NCBI GenBank assembly: GCA_049320945.1
Contig: JBMOQT010000381.1
Coordinates: forward strand, 1 to 27,784
Origin: DYIB01 sp049320945
GTDB lineage: Bacteria; Pseudomonadota; Gammaproteobacteria; Burkholderiales; Rhodocyclaceae
Direction of reading: 5' to 3'
Length of the DNA: 27,784 nucleotides
Within the stretch, counting starts at the first letter, position 1; each line of letters starts with the position of its first letter. A model generated the notes under the pieces. It saw nothing but the letters and a program-made list of their open reading frames with translations. It did no database searches and was not told the origin of the DNA. Shown here piece by piece: positions 14,191 to 23,296 of the stretch. A program made the position numbers and the translations under genes.

Positions 14191-15681
14191 TCAGACGGTG
14201 CCGCCCACGGTGAGGCCATCGATGCGCAGGGTGGGCTGGCCCACCCCCACCGGCACGCTCTGGCCTTCCTTGCCGCAGGTGCCCACGCCCGGGTCTAGGC
14301 ACATGTCGTTGCCGATCATGGTGACGCGGGTGAGGGCGTCGGGGCCGTTGCCGATCAGGGTGGCGCCCTTCACCGGGCAGGTGATCTTGCCGTCCTCGAT
14401 CAGGTAGGCCTCTGCGGCGGAGAACACGAACTTGCCGCTGGTGATGTCCACCTGGCCGCCGCCGAAGTTGGCGGCGTACAGGCCGCGCTTGACCGAGGCG
14501 ATGATCTCCTGCGGGTCCTTGTCGCCGTTGAGCATGTAAGTGTTGGTCATGCGCGGCAGCGGCAGGTGGGCGAAGGACTCGCGTCGGCCGTTGCCCGTGG
14601 GCGCCGCGCCCATGAGGCGGGCATTGAGGCTGTCCTGCATGTAGCCTACCAGGATGCCGTCCTCGATCAGCACCGTGCGCTGGGTGGGATTGCCCTCGTC
14701 GTCGATGGACAGCGACCCGCGGCGGTTGGCCAGCGTGCCGTCGTCCACCACCGTGACGCCGGACGCAGCGACGCGCTCGCCGATGCGGTTGGAGAAGGCG
14801 GAACTGCCCTTGCGGTTGAAGTCGCCCTCCAGGCCGTGGCCGATGGCCTCGTGCAGCAGCACGCCGGGCCAGCCGTTGCCCAATACCACCGTCATGGTGC
14901 CGGCAGGCGCCGGGCGCGCCTCCAGGTTCACGCGCGCCTGGTGCACCGCCTTGGCGGCATAGTCGCGCAGCACCTCGTCGCTGAAATAGCCATAGTCGAA
15001 GCGCCCGCCGCCGCCAGCGGAGCCCTGCTCCCGCCGGCCGTCCTGCTCCAGGATGACGGTGATGGACACGCGCACCAGGGGGCGCACGTCGGCCGCGAGC
15101 TGGCCGTCGGAGCGCACCACCAGTACCACGTCATAGGTGCCGGTGAGGTTGGCCATCACCTGGGTGACACGGCTGTCCGCGGCGCGGGCAAAGCCTTCCA
15201 GCCGCTCCAGCAGCCTCACCTTCTCGGTATCGGGCAGGGAGGCGAGCGGATCCACCGGCCGGTACAGGGCCGGGCTGCTGCGCTTGTGCAGCATGGGCAC
15301 CAGGCGCTGGGCGCCCTGGGCGGCAATGGCCCGCGTGGCCTTGGCGGCGGCCTGCAGCGCCGGCAGGCTGATGTCGTCGGAATAGGCGAAGGCGGTCTTC
15401 TCACCCGAGATGGCGCGCACGCCGACGCCGCTCTCGATGTTGAAGCTGCCCGACTTGACGATGCCCTCCTCCAGGCTCCAGGCCTCGGAGCGGGCGTACT
15501 GGAAGTACAGGTCGGCGTAGTCGAGGCGATGGCCGAACAGGGTGCCGAGCACGCCTTCCAGCTGGCGCGGCGTCAGGTCGTAAGGGACGAGCAGGCAGCC
15601 GCTCGCGGTGTCCAGCAGGCTCGCCTGGGCGAGCGGTGTCGATTCCATTGCGTTCACTGTCGGGGTCTCCGGTGATTTCAT
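14191..15681 (-). CDS. tldD: Metalloprotease TldD
   Basis: 496 residues from ATG 15681, which overlaps the stop of the nitrilase gene (TAATG). Later starts at GTG 15657 (GGAG 9 bases upstream) or ATG 15648 are also possible and remove at most 11 residues. The zinc motif HEAIGH is at 277-282 from the first start, followed by LEGDFNRKGSS. Strong family segments include DYADLYFQ, SGVGVRAISGEKTAFAYSDD and GKEGQSVPVGVGQPTLRI near the end. TldD forms a heterodimer with PmbA/TldE that degrades unfolded peptides and matures microcin/CcdA-type substrates. The partner gene is not in the window. The order yhdP-nitrilase-tldD resembles the conserved yhdP-tldD linkage in E. coli. Confidence 0.95.
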   Translation of the reverse strand: MKSPETPTVNAMESTPLAQASLLDTASGCLLVPYDLTPRQLEGVLGTLFGHRLDYADLYFQYARSEAWSLEEGIVKSGSFNIESGVGVRAISGEKTAFAYSDDISLPALQAAAKATRAIAAQGAQRLVPMLHKRSSPALYRPVDPLASLPDTEKVRLLERLEGFARAADSRVTQVMANLTGTYDVVLVVRSDGQLAADVRPLVRVSITVILEQDGRREQGSAGGGGRFDYGYFSDEVLRDYAAKAVHQARVNLEARPAPAGTMTVVLGNGWPGVLLHEAIGHGLEGDFNRKGSSAFSNRIGERVAASGVTVVDDGTLANRRGSLSIDDEGNPTQRTVLIEDGILVGYMQDSLNARLMGAAPTGNGRRESFAHLPLPRMTNTYMLNGDKDPQEIIASVKRGLYAANFGGGQVDITSGKFVFSAAEAYLIEDGKITCPVKGATLIGNGPDALTRVTMIGNDMCLDPGVGTCGKEGQSVPVGVGQPTLRIDGLTVGGTV

Positions 15682-16499
15682 TAACATGCGCGCAACACCC
15701 GGTGTTTCAAGGCCGGCAGGCTGGCGCGCACCTCGGCCAGGCGCCGGGGATCGAGCTCGCCCAGCACCACGCCCGGCCCCTTCGGCAGGCGCTGCTGCAC
15801 CACGCCCCAGGGGTCCACCACCATGCTGTCGCCGTAGGTGAGCCGCCCGCTGGGATGGCGCCCGCCCTGGGCGGCGGCGAGCAGATAGCACTGGTTCTCC
15901 ACCGCCCGGGCGCGCGCCAGCAGCTCCCAGTGGGCCTCGCCCGTGGGCTGGGTGAAGGCCGCCGGCACCACGATCAGGCTCACCTCCCCCTGGCTCCGGT
16001 AGAGCTCGGGAAAGCGCAGGTCGTAGCACACCGACAAACCCACGCGGCCGCAGGGGGCGTCGAACACCACGACCCGGTCGCCGGCCTCGATGCTCCGGGC
16101 CTCGTTGTAGCGCTCCTCCCCACGCTGGAAGCCGAACAGGTGGATCTTGTCGTAGCGCGCCACGCGCCGGCCCGCGTCGTCGAACACCAGGCAGCTGTTG
16201 CGCACCTTGTCGGCGGCCTGGGCTTGCAGCGGCAGGGTGCCGCCCACCAGCCACACCTTGTGACGGGCGGCGGTCTCCTGCAGGAAGTCCTGGATCGGCC
16301 CCTCGCCGTCGCGCTCGCACACCCGGGCCTTGTCGTCCTCGTCGCCGCTGATCAGCGGGAAATACTCGGGCAGGGCCACCAGGCGCGCGCCGCACTCGGC
16401 GGCCTCGCCGATGAGCCGACCGGCCTCGCGCAGGTTGGCGGCCACGTCCGGGCCGGACACCATTTGTATGGCCGCAATGATGAATTTCTCCAAAGTCAT
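15681..16499 (-). CDS. Carbon-nitrogen hydrolase (Nit1-like, deaminated glutathione amidase type)
   Basis: 272 residues, a single nitrilase-fold domain. The catalytic triad is readable: E45 in LPEYFPL, K118 in RYDKIHLF, and C158 in VCYDLRFPELYR. These surroundings match the Nit1/NitA branch, which removes the amide from deaminated glutathione as metabolite repair, better than true nitrilases. The substrate remains an inference. Start ATG 16499 has AGAGGGG immediately upstream; a TTG two codons later would have better spacing. It lies 9 bp after yhdP and overlaps tldD by the stop/start TAATG, so the three genes form one transcriptional unit. Confidence 0.88.
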   Translation of the reverse strand: MTLEKFIIAAIQMVSGPDVAANLREAGRLIGEAAECGARLVALPEYFPLISGDEDDKARVCERDGEGPIQDFLQETAARHKVWLVGGTLPLQAQAADKVRNSCLVFDDAGRRVARYDKIHLFGFQRGEERYNEARSIEAGDRVVVFDAPCGRVGLSVCYDLRFPELYRSQGEVSLIVVPAAFTQPTGEAHWELLARARAVENQCYLLAAAQGGRHPSGRLTYGDSMVVDPWGVVQQRLPKGPGVVLGELDPRRLAEVRASLPALKHRVLRAC

Positions 16500-16508
16500 C
16501 CCCTCTTG

Positions 16509-19500
16509 CTATTGCGTCGGGTCCTGCTTCACCGTGGCGGTCTGCAGCTTCTCCACCTTGGGATCGCTCCAGGTGCCGGTCACGGCATACTCGAAGGCGA
16601 AAATCTGGTCCAGGGGATCCTTCAACACCTTCTGCGCCAGCAGGGCGGCCAGGCCGACGGCCGGGTTGGCGATCATGGCGCCGACGGCGACACTTTCGCC
16701 CAGGGCCGGCTGCACGCGCACGCGCAGGTTCTGGGTTTCCTGGGCCAGGTTGAACTCGCCGCTCATGAAGACCTTGGCCGATGGCCCGCGGATCTGCAGG
16801 TTGTCGGTCACCATCACCCCCCCGTCCAGGCGCGCCGTGCCGGCGATGCTGTCGAAGGCGAAGCCCTCGCTGAAGATGTCGCGGAAATCCAGGGTGATGC
16901 GCCGCGGCAGCGCCTGCAGGCTGAGGATGCCCAGCAGACGGCCCACCCCGGGTTCCAGCTTGTTGAACTGGCCCTGGGCCGCTTCCAGCCTGAGGGTGCC
17001 GGCCAGTGAAGGATAGTCCAGGGCCAGAGGCGAGCCGCTCCAGGAGATCTTCCCCTCCAGCTGGGCGGTGCCGCGCCGTACCGCATCGGCATAGCCGAGC
17101 CGGCCCAGCATCTTGCCGATATCGTTGACCTCCAGCTTGAAATTCAGTTGCGTGGCGTTGGCGCGCCACTGGCCGCTGCCCAGGAAGCTGCCGTCGGGAT
17201 TGGTGAGGGCGATGCGCGACATCTTCCACAGCCCGCCCTCGTTGTCGGCATTGAGCTCCAGCCGGCCGAAGCGCTTGCCGTTGAGGGTGAAGTTGTCGGC
17301 CACCACGTCCAGCCCCGGCAATTCCTTGGGCGGCGCCTGGGGCGCGGCACTCTTGGCCGTCTCTCCATCCACCAGGGCGAGCTGCTTCAGGCGCGCCCGC
17401 AGCCGCCCCTGGCCCTGGCCCTGCCAAGTGAGCTCGCCGACCGCCTCGCGGCTCGTCACCTGGGCGATCCACTCGTCCCCCTGGCGCGTCGCCTTGCCCG
17501 AGAACTCGGTGAGCTTGCGCCCGTATACCGTCAGCTCGCCGGCGCGCAGGGCGATCTGCAGCCCCGGCAGGCCTTCGCCGCCCTCCGCCGGCAGCAGGCG
17601 CTTCCAGGCATCGGCGTCGAAGCGCCTGAAAGCCGCCGCCACCGCCACCCCCCGCTCCGGCAGCGCCACCGTTTCGCCGATGCCTATGGCCGCCCGCTCC
17701 ACCACCGCCTTGCCCGCTTCGCTCCGGCGCACCACCTGGGCCTTGAGCACCTCGCCCAGGGACAGGCGCACCAGGTTGCGCTGGGGTGCGCCGCGGCGCA
17801 CCTCGCCCACGGGAAGGCGCTCGTAGCGCAGCGCCAGGGGCTCGCCCGCCGCCTTGGCGAAGGGCTCCGGCAGCGCCGAGGTCACACCGCGCAGGTCGGA
17901 TTCGATGGTCACTTCCGTGCCGCCCTTCTTGACCTGGATGCTGCCCCGGTAGGCGGCGCTGCCGCTCACCGGCTCCAGCAGCGCCAGGTCGTATTGCTGG
18001 CGCAGGCCGGCGGCATCGAGGCTGCCCTGCAGGGAGACGTCCACCACCCCGTCGGCGCGGGTGCTGCCCTTGATGGTGAGCGGCCCGCCCAGGAAGTTGG
18101 CGTTGATGCCGGGAATCGTCAGGCTGTCGCCGGTGAAGCGCAGGCGCCCGGACACCTCGGTCAGGGCCGGCAGCTCGGGATCGACCATGACGCGGTTGCG
18201 CACGAACTCGTATTCGCCCTCCACCGCCGTGTCGTCGATGCGCTGCAGAGGCAGGGCGAGCTTGAGGCGCAGCCGGCCCTCGCCGCTGCCGTTCATGTCC
18301 TCGGTGAAATTGCCGATGCGGCTGGCCACCGGGCTGTTGTCCACGAAACGCAGGAAGTCGCCCACCTGCCCGGCGGCGGCGCCGCTGATCAGCAGCATTT
18401 CCTGGGGCGCTTCCAGGTCGGGAATCTCCGCCTTCACCTGGGATAGCTTCACGCCGTAGATGGTGCCGCTGTCGGCCTTGATCAGCATGCGGCTGCCCTC
18501 GAACAGCAGGGTGCCGTTGATGCTCCGGATCTCGGGCCAGCCGGGGGCATAGCGCAGGGTGACGTCGGACACCTTGGCGTTCACCTGGAAAATGCCGCGC
18601 CGGTTGTCGCGGAAGGGGAAGTCCTTGAGATCCCCCTTCAGGCGCAGGGTGGCCTCGGGCGCGGTGCCGCCGGCGATGGCGGCGCGCAGCCAGTCGCGCA
18701 CCTTGGGGTTGACCACCAGGGGCAGGTAGCGCCACACGGCGGCGCCGTCGCTGCGGGTGAGGCGCGCCGACAGGTCGATCTCCCCCGGGCCGTCGCGGCT
18801 GCCGCGGTAGGTGCCGCTGGCGCTGCCCACCGCGTCCCGGTTGTGGAAGGACAGGTTCTGCAGCCGGGCCTCCACGATGCCGTCCCGCAGCGTCCAGTCC
18901 ACTTGCGCCGCGAACTGCTGCAGCTCCAGGCGGGGATCGGGGAACACGCGCGGCAGCTCCAGGCCGGCGCTCTGGCTCTGGAACACCACGCTGCCGCCCT
19001 TGTCGCTGCCCTCGATGCTGCCGCTCATGCCGTGGAAGCCCGGAAGCCACCCCTGGGCCTTGAGACCCAGGTTCTCGAAGCGGCCCTTGAACTTGTAGGC
19101 GGACAAGGCCGACACCTCGCCTTTCCAGTCGGCCGACACCTGGAGCAGCTGGCCCTGGGGCGCATAATCCGCCAGCTTGCGCCGCAGCGCCTGGTCCAGG
19201 GGCAGGTGCCCGGCCAGATGCGCCAGCGCCCCCAGGTCCAGGCCGCTGGCGCTGAACTCGCCCCGGGCCGGGCGCCGGCCCGCGGCCTCGGTCAGGGTCA
19301 GCTGGAAATCGGTGGGGTCGATGCGCGGACCGTCGCGCAGGGCCAGGGTCAGCTTCCGGGCCGCCGCCTCGAAGCCCTCTTCCGTGCTGCGGCCCGCCAG
19401 GCGGCCATTGAGATAGGCCAGATCGAGCATGGGCAGTTCCGGGCGCAGGCGCAGCTGCACGTCGCGCAGGGCCACGTCGGCGGTGACGGCGGTCAGGCGC

Positions 19501-20372
19501 TTGTGGGCGAAGCCCAGCCACAGGCGCATGCCGCCGGCGCCCCGGGGCAGCTCCAGGGGGTAGTCGAGCCACTGGCGCCATACGGCCAGGTCGGCGTACT
19601 CCAGCTGGGCATAGAGCTCGCCCCGCCACTCCTCCGGCCGGTCCAGGTCCTCGCCGCGGAAATCGCCGCGCACATCCAGGGCCGTGGCCAGTTCCGGCGG
19701 CGGCTGGGCGGTGATGCCGAAGCGGTGATGCAGGCCGCTGTTGTGCAGGCGGAAGTTGACCCGGCTCAGCTCCAGGGTCGGCGCCCCGCGCAGGGCGTCG
19801 CTCCAGCGCAGGGTGGCGTCGCGCACCACGATATTGCTCTGGGCCAGCAGCCAGTCGGAAAAGTCGGTGCCCTCGGCTTCGGTGTTGAGCTGCAGGCCGG
19901 CGATGAAAATGCGCCCGTCGGCGTCGCGGCGCACGTCGAGTACGGGCGCCCGCACCTCCAGGCGGTACAGGCGCGGCTGCAAGTACCACAGGGAGGACCA
20001 GGCCAGTTCCGCCTCCACGTTGTCGAAGGCGAGCGCCGGCCGGCCCTCCCGGTCGTGCACCCGCAGGCCGTGCAGGCCCAGATGGGGGCGCAGGCCGCGC
20101 CACCGGGCGTCGAGACTGGCGATCTCCACGCGCAGCCCCAGGGAGCGGGACAGGGCCGCCTCCAGCTCGGGCCGGTACTGCTCGATATTGGGCAGGACGA
20201 CGTAGCGCGTGACCAGCACCAGCGCCGCCAGGGCGAAATAGGCCAGCAGCCCGGTCCACAGCAGCACCCGCCCCAGCCGCGCCGGGAACAGGCGGCGCAG
20301 CAGGAACAAGGGCGACAGCAGACGACGGATCAGGCCTCGGGGCGGCTGGCGATGGGCGGCGGCGTTATGCAT
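16509..20372 (-). CDS. yhdP: YhdP, AsmA-like inner-membrane phospholipid transport protein
   Basis: 1287 residues, the expected size for YhdP. There is a basic cytoplasmic N-terminus, one membrane segment (about 35-58), then a very long periplasmic region of repeating beta strands typical of bridge-like lipid carriers. An AsmA-like C-terminal region (IRGPSAKVFMSGEFNLAQET and following) closes it. In E. coli YhdP, TamB and YdbH share the job of moving phospholipid from inner to outer membrane. It is the first gene of the yhdP-nitrilase-tldD unit and divergent from glnE with only 94 bp between the start codons. The ribosome site is weak. Other in-frame starts are possible but the first gives a complete membrane anchor. 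Confidence 0.93.
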   Translation of the reverse strand: MHNAAAHRQPPRGLIRRLLSPLFLLRRLFPARLGRVLLWTGLLAYFALAALVLVTRYVVLPNIEQYRPELEAALSRSLGLRVEIASLDARWRGLRPHLGLHGLRVHDREGRPALAFDNVEAELAWSSLWYLQPRLYRLEVRAPVLDVRRDADGRIFIAGLQLNTEAEGTDFSDWLLAQSNIVVRDATLRWSDALRGAPTLELSRVNFRLHNSGLHHRFGITAQPPPELATALDVRGDFRGEDLDRPEEWRGELYAQLEYADLAVWRQWLDYPLELPRGAGGMRLWLGFAHKRLTAVTADVALRDVQLRLRPELPMLDLAYLNGRLAGRSTEEGFEAAARKLTLALRDGPRIDPTDFQLTLTEAAGRRPARGEFSASGLDLGALAHLAGHLPLDQALRRKLADYAPQGQLLQVSADWKGEVSALSAYKFKGRFENLGLKAQGWLPGFHGMSGSIEGSDKGGSVVFQSQSAGLELPRVFPDPRLELQQFAAQVDWTLRDGIVEARLQNLSFHNRDAVGSASGTYRGSRDGPGEIDLSARLTRSDGAAVWRYLPLVVNPKVRDWLRAAIAGGTAPEATLRLKGDLKDFPFRDNRRGIFQVNAKVSDVTLRYAPGWPEIRSINGTLLFEGSRMLIKADSGTIYGVKLSQVKAEIPDLEAPQEMLLISGAAAGQVGDFLRFVDNSPVASRIGNFTEDMNGSGEGRLRLKLALPLQRIDDTAVEGEYEFVRNRVMVDPELPALTEVSGRLRFTGDSLTIPGINANFLGGPLTIKGSTRADGVVDVSLQGSLDAAGLRQQYDLALLEPVSGSAAYRGSIQVKKGGTEVTIESDLRGVTSALPEPFAKAAGEPLALRYERLPVGEVRRGAPQRNLVRLSLGEVLKAQVVRRSEAGKAVVERAAIGIGETVALPERGVAVAAAFRRFDADAWKRLLPAEGGEGLPGLQIALRAGELTVYGRKLTEFSGKATRQGDEWIAQVTSREAVGELTWQGQGQGRLRARLKQLALVDGETAKSAAPQAPPKELPGLDVVADNFTLNGKRFGRLELNADNEGGLWKMSRIALTNPDGSFLGSGQWRANATQLNFKLEVNDIGKMLGRLGYADAVRRGTAQLEGKISWSGSPLALDYPSLAGTLRLEAAQGQFNKLEPGVGRLLGILSLQALPRRITLDFRDIFSEGFAFDSIAGTARLDGGVMVTDNLQIRGPSAKVFMSGEFNLAQETQNLRVRVQPALGESVAVGAMIANPAVGLAALLAQKVLKDPLDQIFAFEYAVTGTWSDPKVEKLQTATVKQDPTQ

Positions 20373-20391
20373 CTAGATGATGGGGCGGCGC

Positions 20392-20420
20392 CTGACATTG
20401 CAGTCCGGGGTGGCTACAAT
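20392..20420 (+). promoter_or_regulatory. Sigma-70 promoter for glnE
   Basis: -35 CTGACA (20392-20397, five of six), 17-bp spacer, -10 TACAAT (20415-20420, five of six). The start near 20427 leaves a 40-base leader before the ATG at 20467 and rules out the upstream frame from 20377. Confidence 0.65.
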
Positions 20421-20466
20421 CGTGCGGCTGGCGCCCCACATGCAAATTTTACTCCAGAACCTTCCC

Positions 20467-23169
20467 ATGACCCCTTCCCCAGACACGGCCCCCGCCTCCA
20501 CGGCTTCCCTCGACGACATCCTGCCCTGCAGCCGCTTCCTGCAGCGACTGGTGGCCAGCCGGCCCGAGATCGGCGCCGAGCTTGAATGCGAGCTGCATCA
20601 TCCCTTCGGCGCCGAGGCCATGGCGGCCGACCTCGCCCAGGCGGTGGACGGCGAGGACAGCCTGCGCCCGGCCCTGCGCCGCCTGCGCGCCCGGGTGTTC
20701 GCCCGCGTCGCAGCGCGCGACCTGGCCGGGCTGGCATCCCTGGCGGAAGTGACCGAGACCATGACCGCCCTGGCCGACGTCGCCATCCGCACCGCCGTGG
20801 ACAGCCTCTCGCGCAGCCTGCGGCAGCGCCACGGCGAACCGCGCAGCGAAGCGGGCGCGCCCCAGGAGCTGATCGTCATCGGCATGGGCAAGCTGGGCGG
20901 GCGGGAGCTCAACGTGTCCTCGGACATCGACCTGATCTTCATCTATCCCGAGGACGGCGAGACCACCGGGCCGGCGGTGATCAGCAACTTCGACTACTTC
21001 ACCAAGCTCGGGCGCAGCCTGATCGGCGCCCTGGCTGAGATCACCGGCGACGGCCAGGTGTTCCGCGTGGACATGCGTCTGCGGCCCAACGGCGAGTCCG
21101 GGCCGCTGGTGGGCAGCTTCGACATGCTGGAGCACTACCTGATCACCCAGGGGCGCGAATGGGAGCGCTATGCCTGGATCAAGGCCCGCCCCATCACGGG
21201 CGGCCGCGAGCGCTGGACGCAGCTGGAGGCCATCACCCGCCCCTTCGTGTTCCGCAAGTACCTGGACTACGGCACCTTCAACGCCCTGCGCGGCCTGCAC
21301 GCCCAGATCCGGCGCGAGGTGGCGCGCCGCGACAAGGTGGCCAACATTAAGCTGGGGCCGGGAGGCATCCGCGAAATCGAGTTCATCGCCCAGGTGTTCC
21401 AGATCATCCGGGGCGGGCGCGACCTGGCGCTGCAGGTGCGCCCCACCCTGGAGGTGCTGGAGCGCCTGGCCGAGCGCCACATCATCACGGCGGAGGCCCA
21501 CATGGAGCTGCACTCGGCCTACGAATTCCTGCGCCGCCTCGAGCACCGCCTGCAGTACCTGGACGACGCCCAGACCCACGACCTGCCCGCCAGGCCCGAG
21601 GACCAGGCCCTGATCGCGCGCGCCATGGGTTTCTTCGACTGGGAAGCCCTGGCCACGGAAACCGACGACCACCGGGCCAACGTCACGCGCCACTTCGAGA
21701 CCATCTTCAGTGCCCCGGACCAGAACGGCCACCACCTCACCGGCGTGTGGCAGGCCTCCAATGGCAGCGAGGAGGCGGCCGGCGAGCTGCAGCGCCTGGG
21801 CTACCGCGATGCGCCAGCCGCGGCCCGGCGCCTGGCCGCCATCCGGCACAGCAGCAAGTACCAGCAGATGCCCACGGGCAACCGGGAGCGTTTCGACGCC
21901 CTGATCCCGCGGGTGATCGAGGCCTGCGCCGAGATGCCCAACACCGACGCGACCCTGTCGCGCACCCTCGATCTGCTGGAGGCCGTCAGCCGCCGCGCCG
22001 CCTATCTGGCGCTGCTGCAGCAATACCCCCAGGCTCTGAAGAAAGTGGCCCAGCTGGTGAGCGCCTCCAGCTGGGCGGCGAGCTATCTCACGCGCCACCC
22101 GGTGCTGCTGGACGAACTGCTGGACCCGCGCCTGCTGGAGACGGCGCCCGACTGGCGCGCCTTCCGCAGGCAGCTCAAGCAGCAGCTGGACGAACTGGAG
22201 CCGGACCAGGAGCGCCAGATGGACGTGATGCGCGACGCCCACCACGCCCAGGTGTTCCGGCTGCTGGCCCAGGACCTGGGCGGCATGCTCACCGTGGAGC
22301 GCCTGGCGGACCATCTGTCGGAGCTGGCCGACATCATCCTGGATCTCACCCTCACCCTGTGCTGGCGCAAGCTGCGCACGCGCCACCGGGACGAGCCGCG
22401 CTTCGCCATCATCAGCTACGGCAAGCTGGGCGGCAAGGAGCTGGGCTATGCCTCGGACCTGGACCTCATCTTCCTGTTCGACGACGACGCCCCGGAGGCG
22501 CCCGAGAACTACGCGCGCCTGGCCCAGCGGCTGAACACCTGGCTGTCCATGCGCACGCCCGCCGGCATCCTGTTCGAGACTGACCTGCGCCTGCGCCCCA
22601 ACGGCGAGAGCGGCCTGATCGTCAGCGCCCTGGCCGGCTTCCGCAAGTACCAGATGGAATCGGCATGGGTGTGGGAGCACCAGGCGCTCACCCGCGCCCG
22701 CTTCTCGGCGGGCGACGAGGCCATCGGCCTGGAGTTCGAATCCCTGCGGGTGGACATCCTGCGCAAGGAGCGCGACCTGGACGAGCTCAAGCGCGAAGTG
22801 CTGGCCATGCGCCAGCGCATGCTGGACGCCCACGGCAACAGGAGCGAGCTGTTCGACCTGAAGCACGACCGCGGCGGCCTGATCGACGTGGAGTTCATCG
22901 TGCAATACCTGGTGCTGGGCTATTCCCGCCGCCACCCGGAGCTCACCGCCAACCTGGGCAACATCAAGCTGCTGGGCATCGCCGGCGAACTGGGGCTGAT
23001 CCCCTTTGATCTGGCCGCCCAGGTCCAGAACGCCTACCGGGACTACCGCCGCCTGCAGCACGGCCTGCGCCTGAACGACGCCCAGTACGCGCGGGTGGAG
23101 CGGGAAACCGTCGCGGACAAGGTTGCCGCCGTGCGGGCGCTGTGGCGGGCGGTGTTTGGGGTTGATTGA
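20467..23169 (+). CDS. glnE: Bifunctional glutamine synthetase adenylyltransferase / deadenylase
   Basis: 900 residues from ATG 20467; ATG 20440 is a possible alternative. Two homologous nucleotidyltransferase domains are plain. The N-terminal deadenylase has GMGKLGGRELNVSSDIDLIF (139-158, with D153 and D155). The C-terminal adenylyltransferase has SYGKLGGKELGYASDLDLIF (around 648-667). Each is followed by a GlnD-type helical segment (LGPGGIREIEFI and DRGGLIDVEFIVQYL). The enzyme adds AMP to, or removes it from, glutamine synthetase in response to PII and glutamine, tuning ammonium assimilation. It is somewhat shorter than the E. coli protein (946). It has a good promoter of its own, overlapping the divergent yhdP control region. 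Confidence 0.97.
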   Translation: MTPSPDTAPASTASLDDILPCSRFLQRLVASRPEIGAELECELHHPFGAEAMAADLAQAVDGEDSLRPALRRLRARVFARVAARDLAGLASLAEVTETMTALADVAIRTAVDSLSRSLRQRHGEPRSEAGAPQELIVIGMGKLGGRELNVSSDIDLIFIYPEDGETTGPAVISNFDYFTKLGRSLIGALAEITGDGQVFRVDMRLRPNGESGPLVGSFDMLEHYLITQGREWERYAWIKARPITGGRERWTQLEAITRPFVFRKYLDYGTFNALRGLHAQIRREVARRDKVANIKLGPGGIREIEFIAQVFQIIRGGRDLALQVRPTLEVLERLAERHIITAEAHMELHSAYEFLRRLEHRLQYLDDAQTHDLPARPEDQALIARAMGFFDWEALATETDDHRANVTRHFETIFSAPDQNGHHLTGVWQASNGSEEAAGELQRLGYRDAPAAARRLAAIRHSSKYQQMPTGNRERFDALIPRVIEACAEMPNTDATLSRTLDLLEAVSRRAAYLALLQQYPQALKKVAQLVSASSWAASYLTRHPVLLDELLDPRLLETAPDWRAFRRQLKQQLDELEPDQERQMDVMRDAHHAQVFRLLAQDLGGMLTVERLADHLSELADIILDLTLTLCWRKLRTRHRDEPRFAIISYGKLGGKELGYASDLDLIFLFDDDAPEAPENYARLAQRLNTWLSMRTPAGILFETDLRLRPNGESGLIVSALAGFRKYQMESAWVWEHQALTRARFSAGDEAIGLEFESLRVDILRKERDLDELKREVLAMRQRMLDAHGNRSELFDLKHDRGGLIDVEFIVQYLVLGYSRRHPELTANLGNIKLLGIAGELGLIPFDLAAQVQNAYRDYRRLQHGLRLNDAQYARVERETVADKVAAVRALWRAVFGVD

Positions 23170-23214
23170 GGAGGCAGGGTCCGCCGTCGCACGAAGACAA
23201 GGCCAGCGACGCGC

Positions 23215-23220
23215 TATCAT
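23215..23220 (+). promoter_or_regulatory. Possible -10 for tamAB
   Basis: TATCAT matches five of six -10 positions in the 127-bp gap between glnE and tamA. The best upstream partner, AAGACA at 23194-23199, is at a short 15-bp spacing, so the call is weak. Confidence 0.3.
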
Positions 23221-23296
23221 CGCCGGGTGGGCCGCCCGCTGCCCCGGCAGGAGCCGGAGAGCAACCCGGGCGGCGAACCAAGGTCCATAACAAACC

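Noticed and set aside
14191..20259. A continuous minus-strand open frame of 2022 codons spanning tldD, the nitrilase gene and most of yhdP
   Set aside because: Only the last ~490 codons are TldD. The rest is the wrong frame of yhdP and the nitrilase gene, with Arg/Gly/Pro/Ala-rich low-complexity translation typical of GC-rich shadow frames.
20377..20466. Longer N-terminus for GlnE starting at 20377
   Set aside because: The promoter -35 and -10 (20392-20420) lie inside it, so the message starts later; the translated stretch does not look like GlnE.
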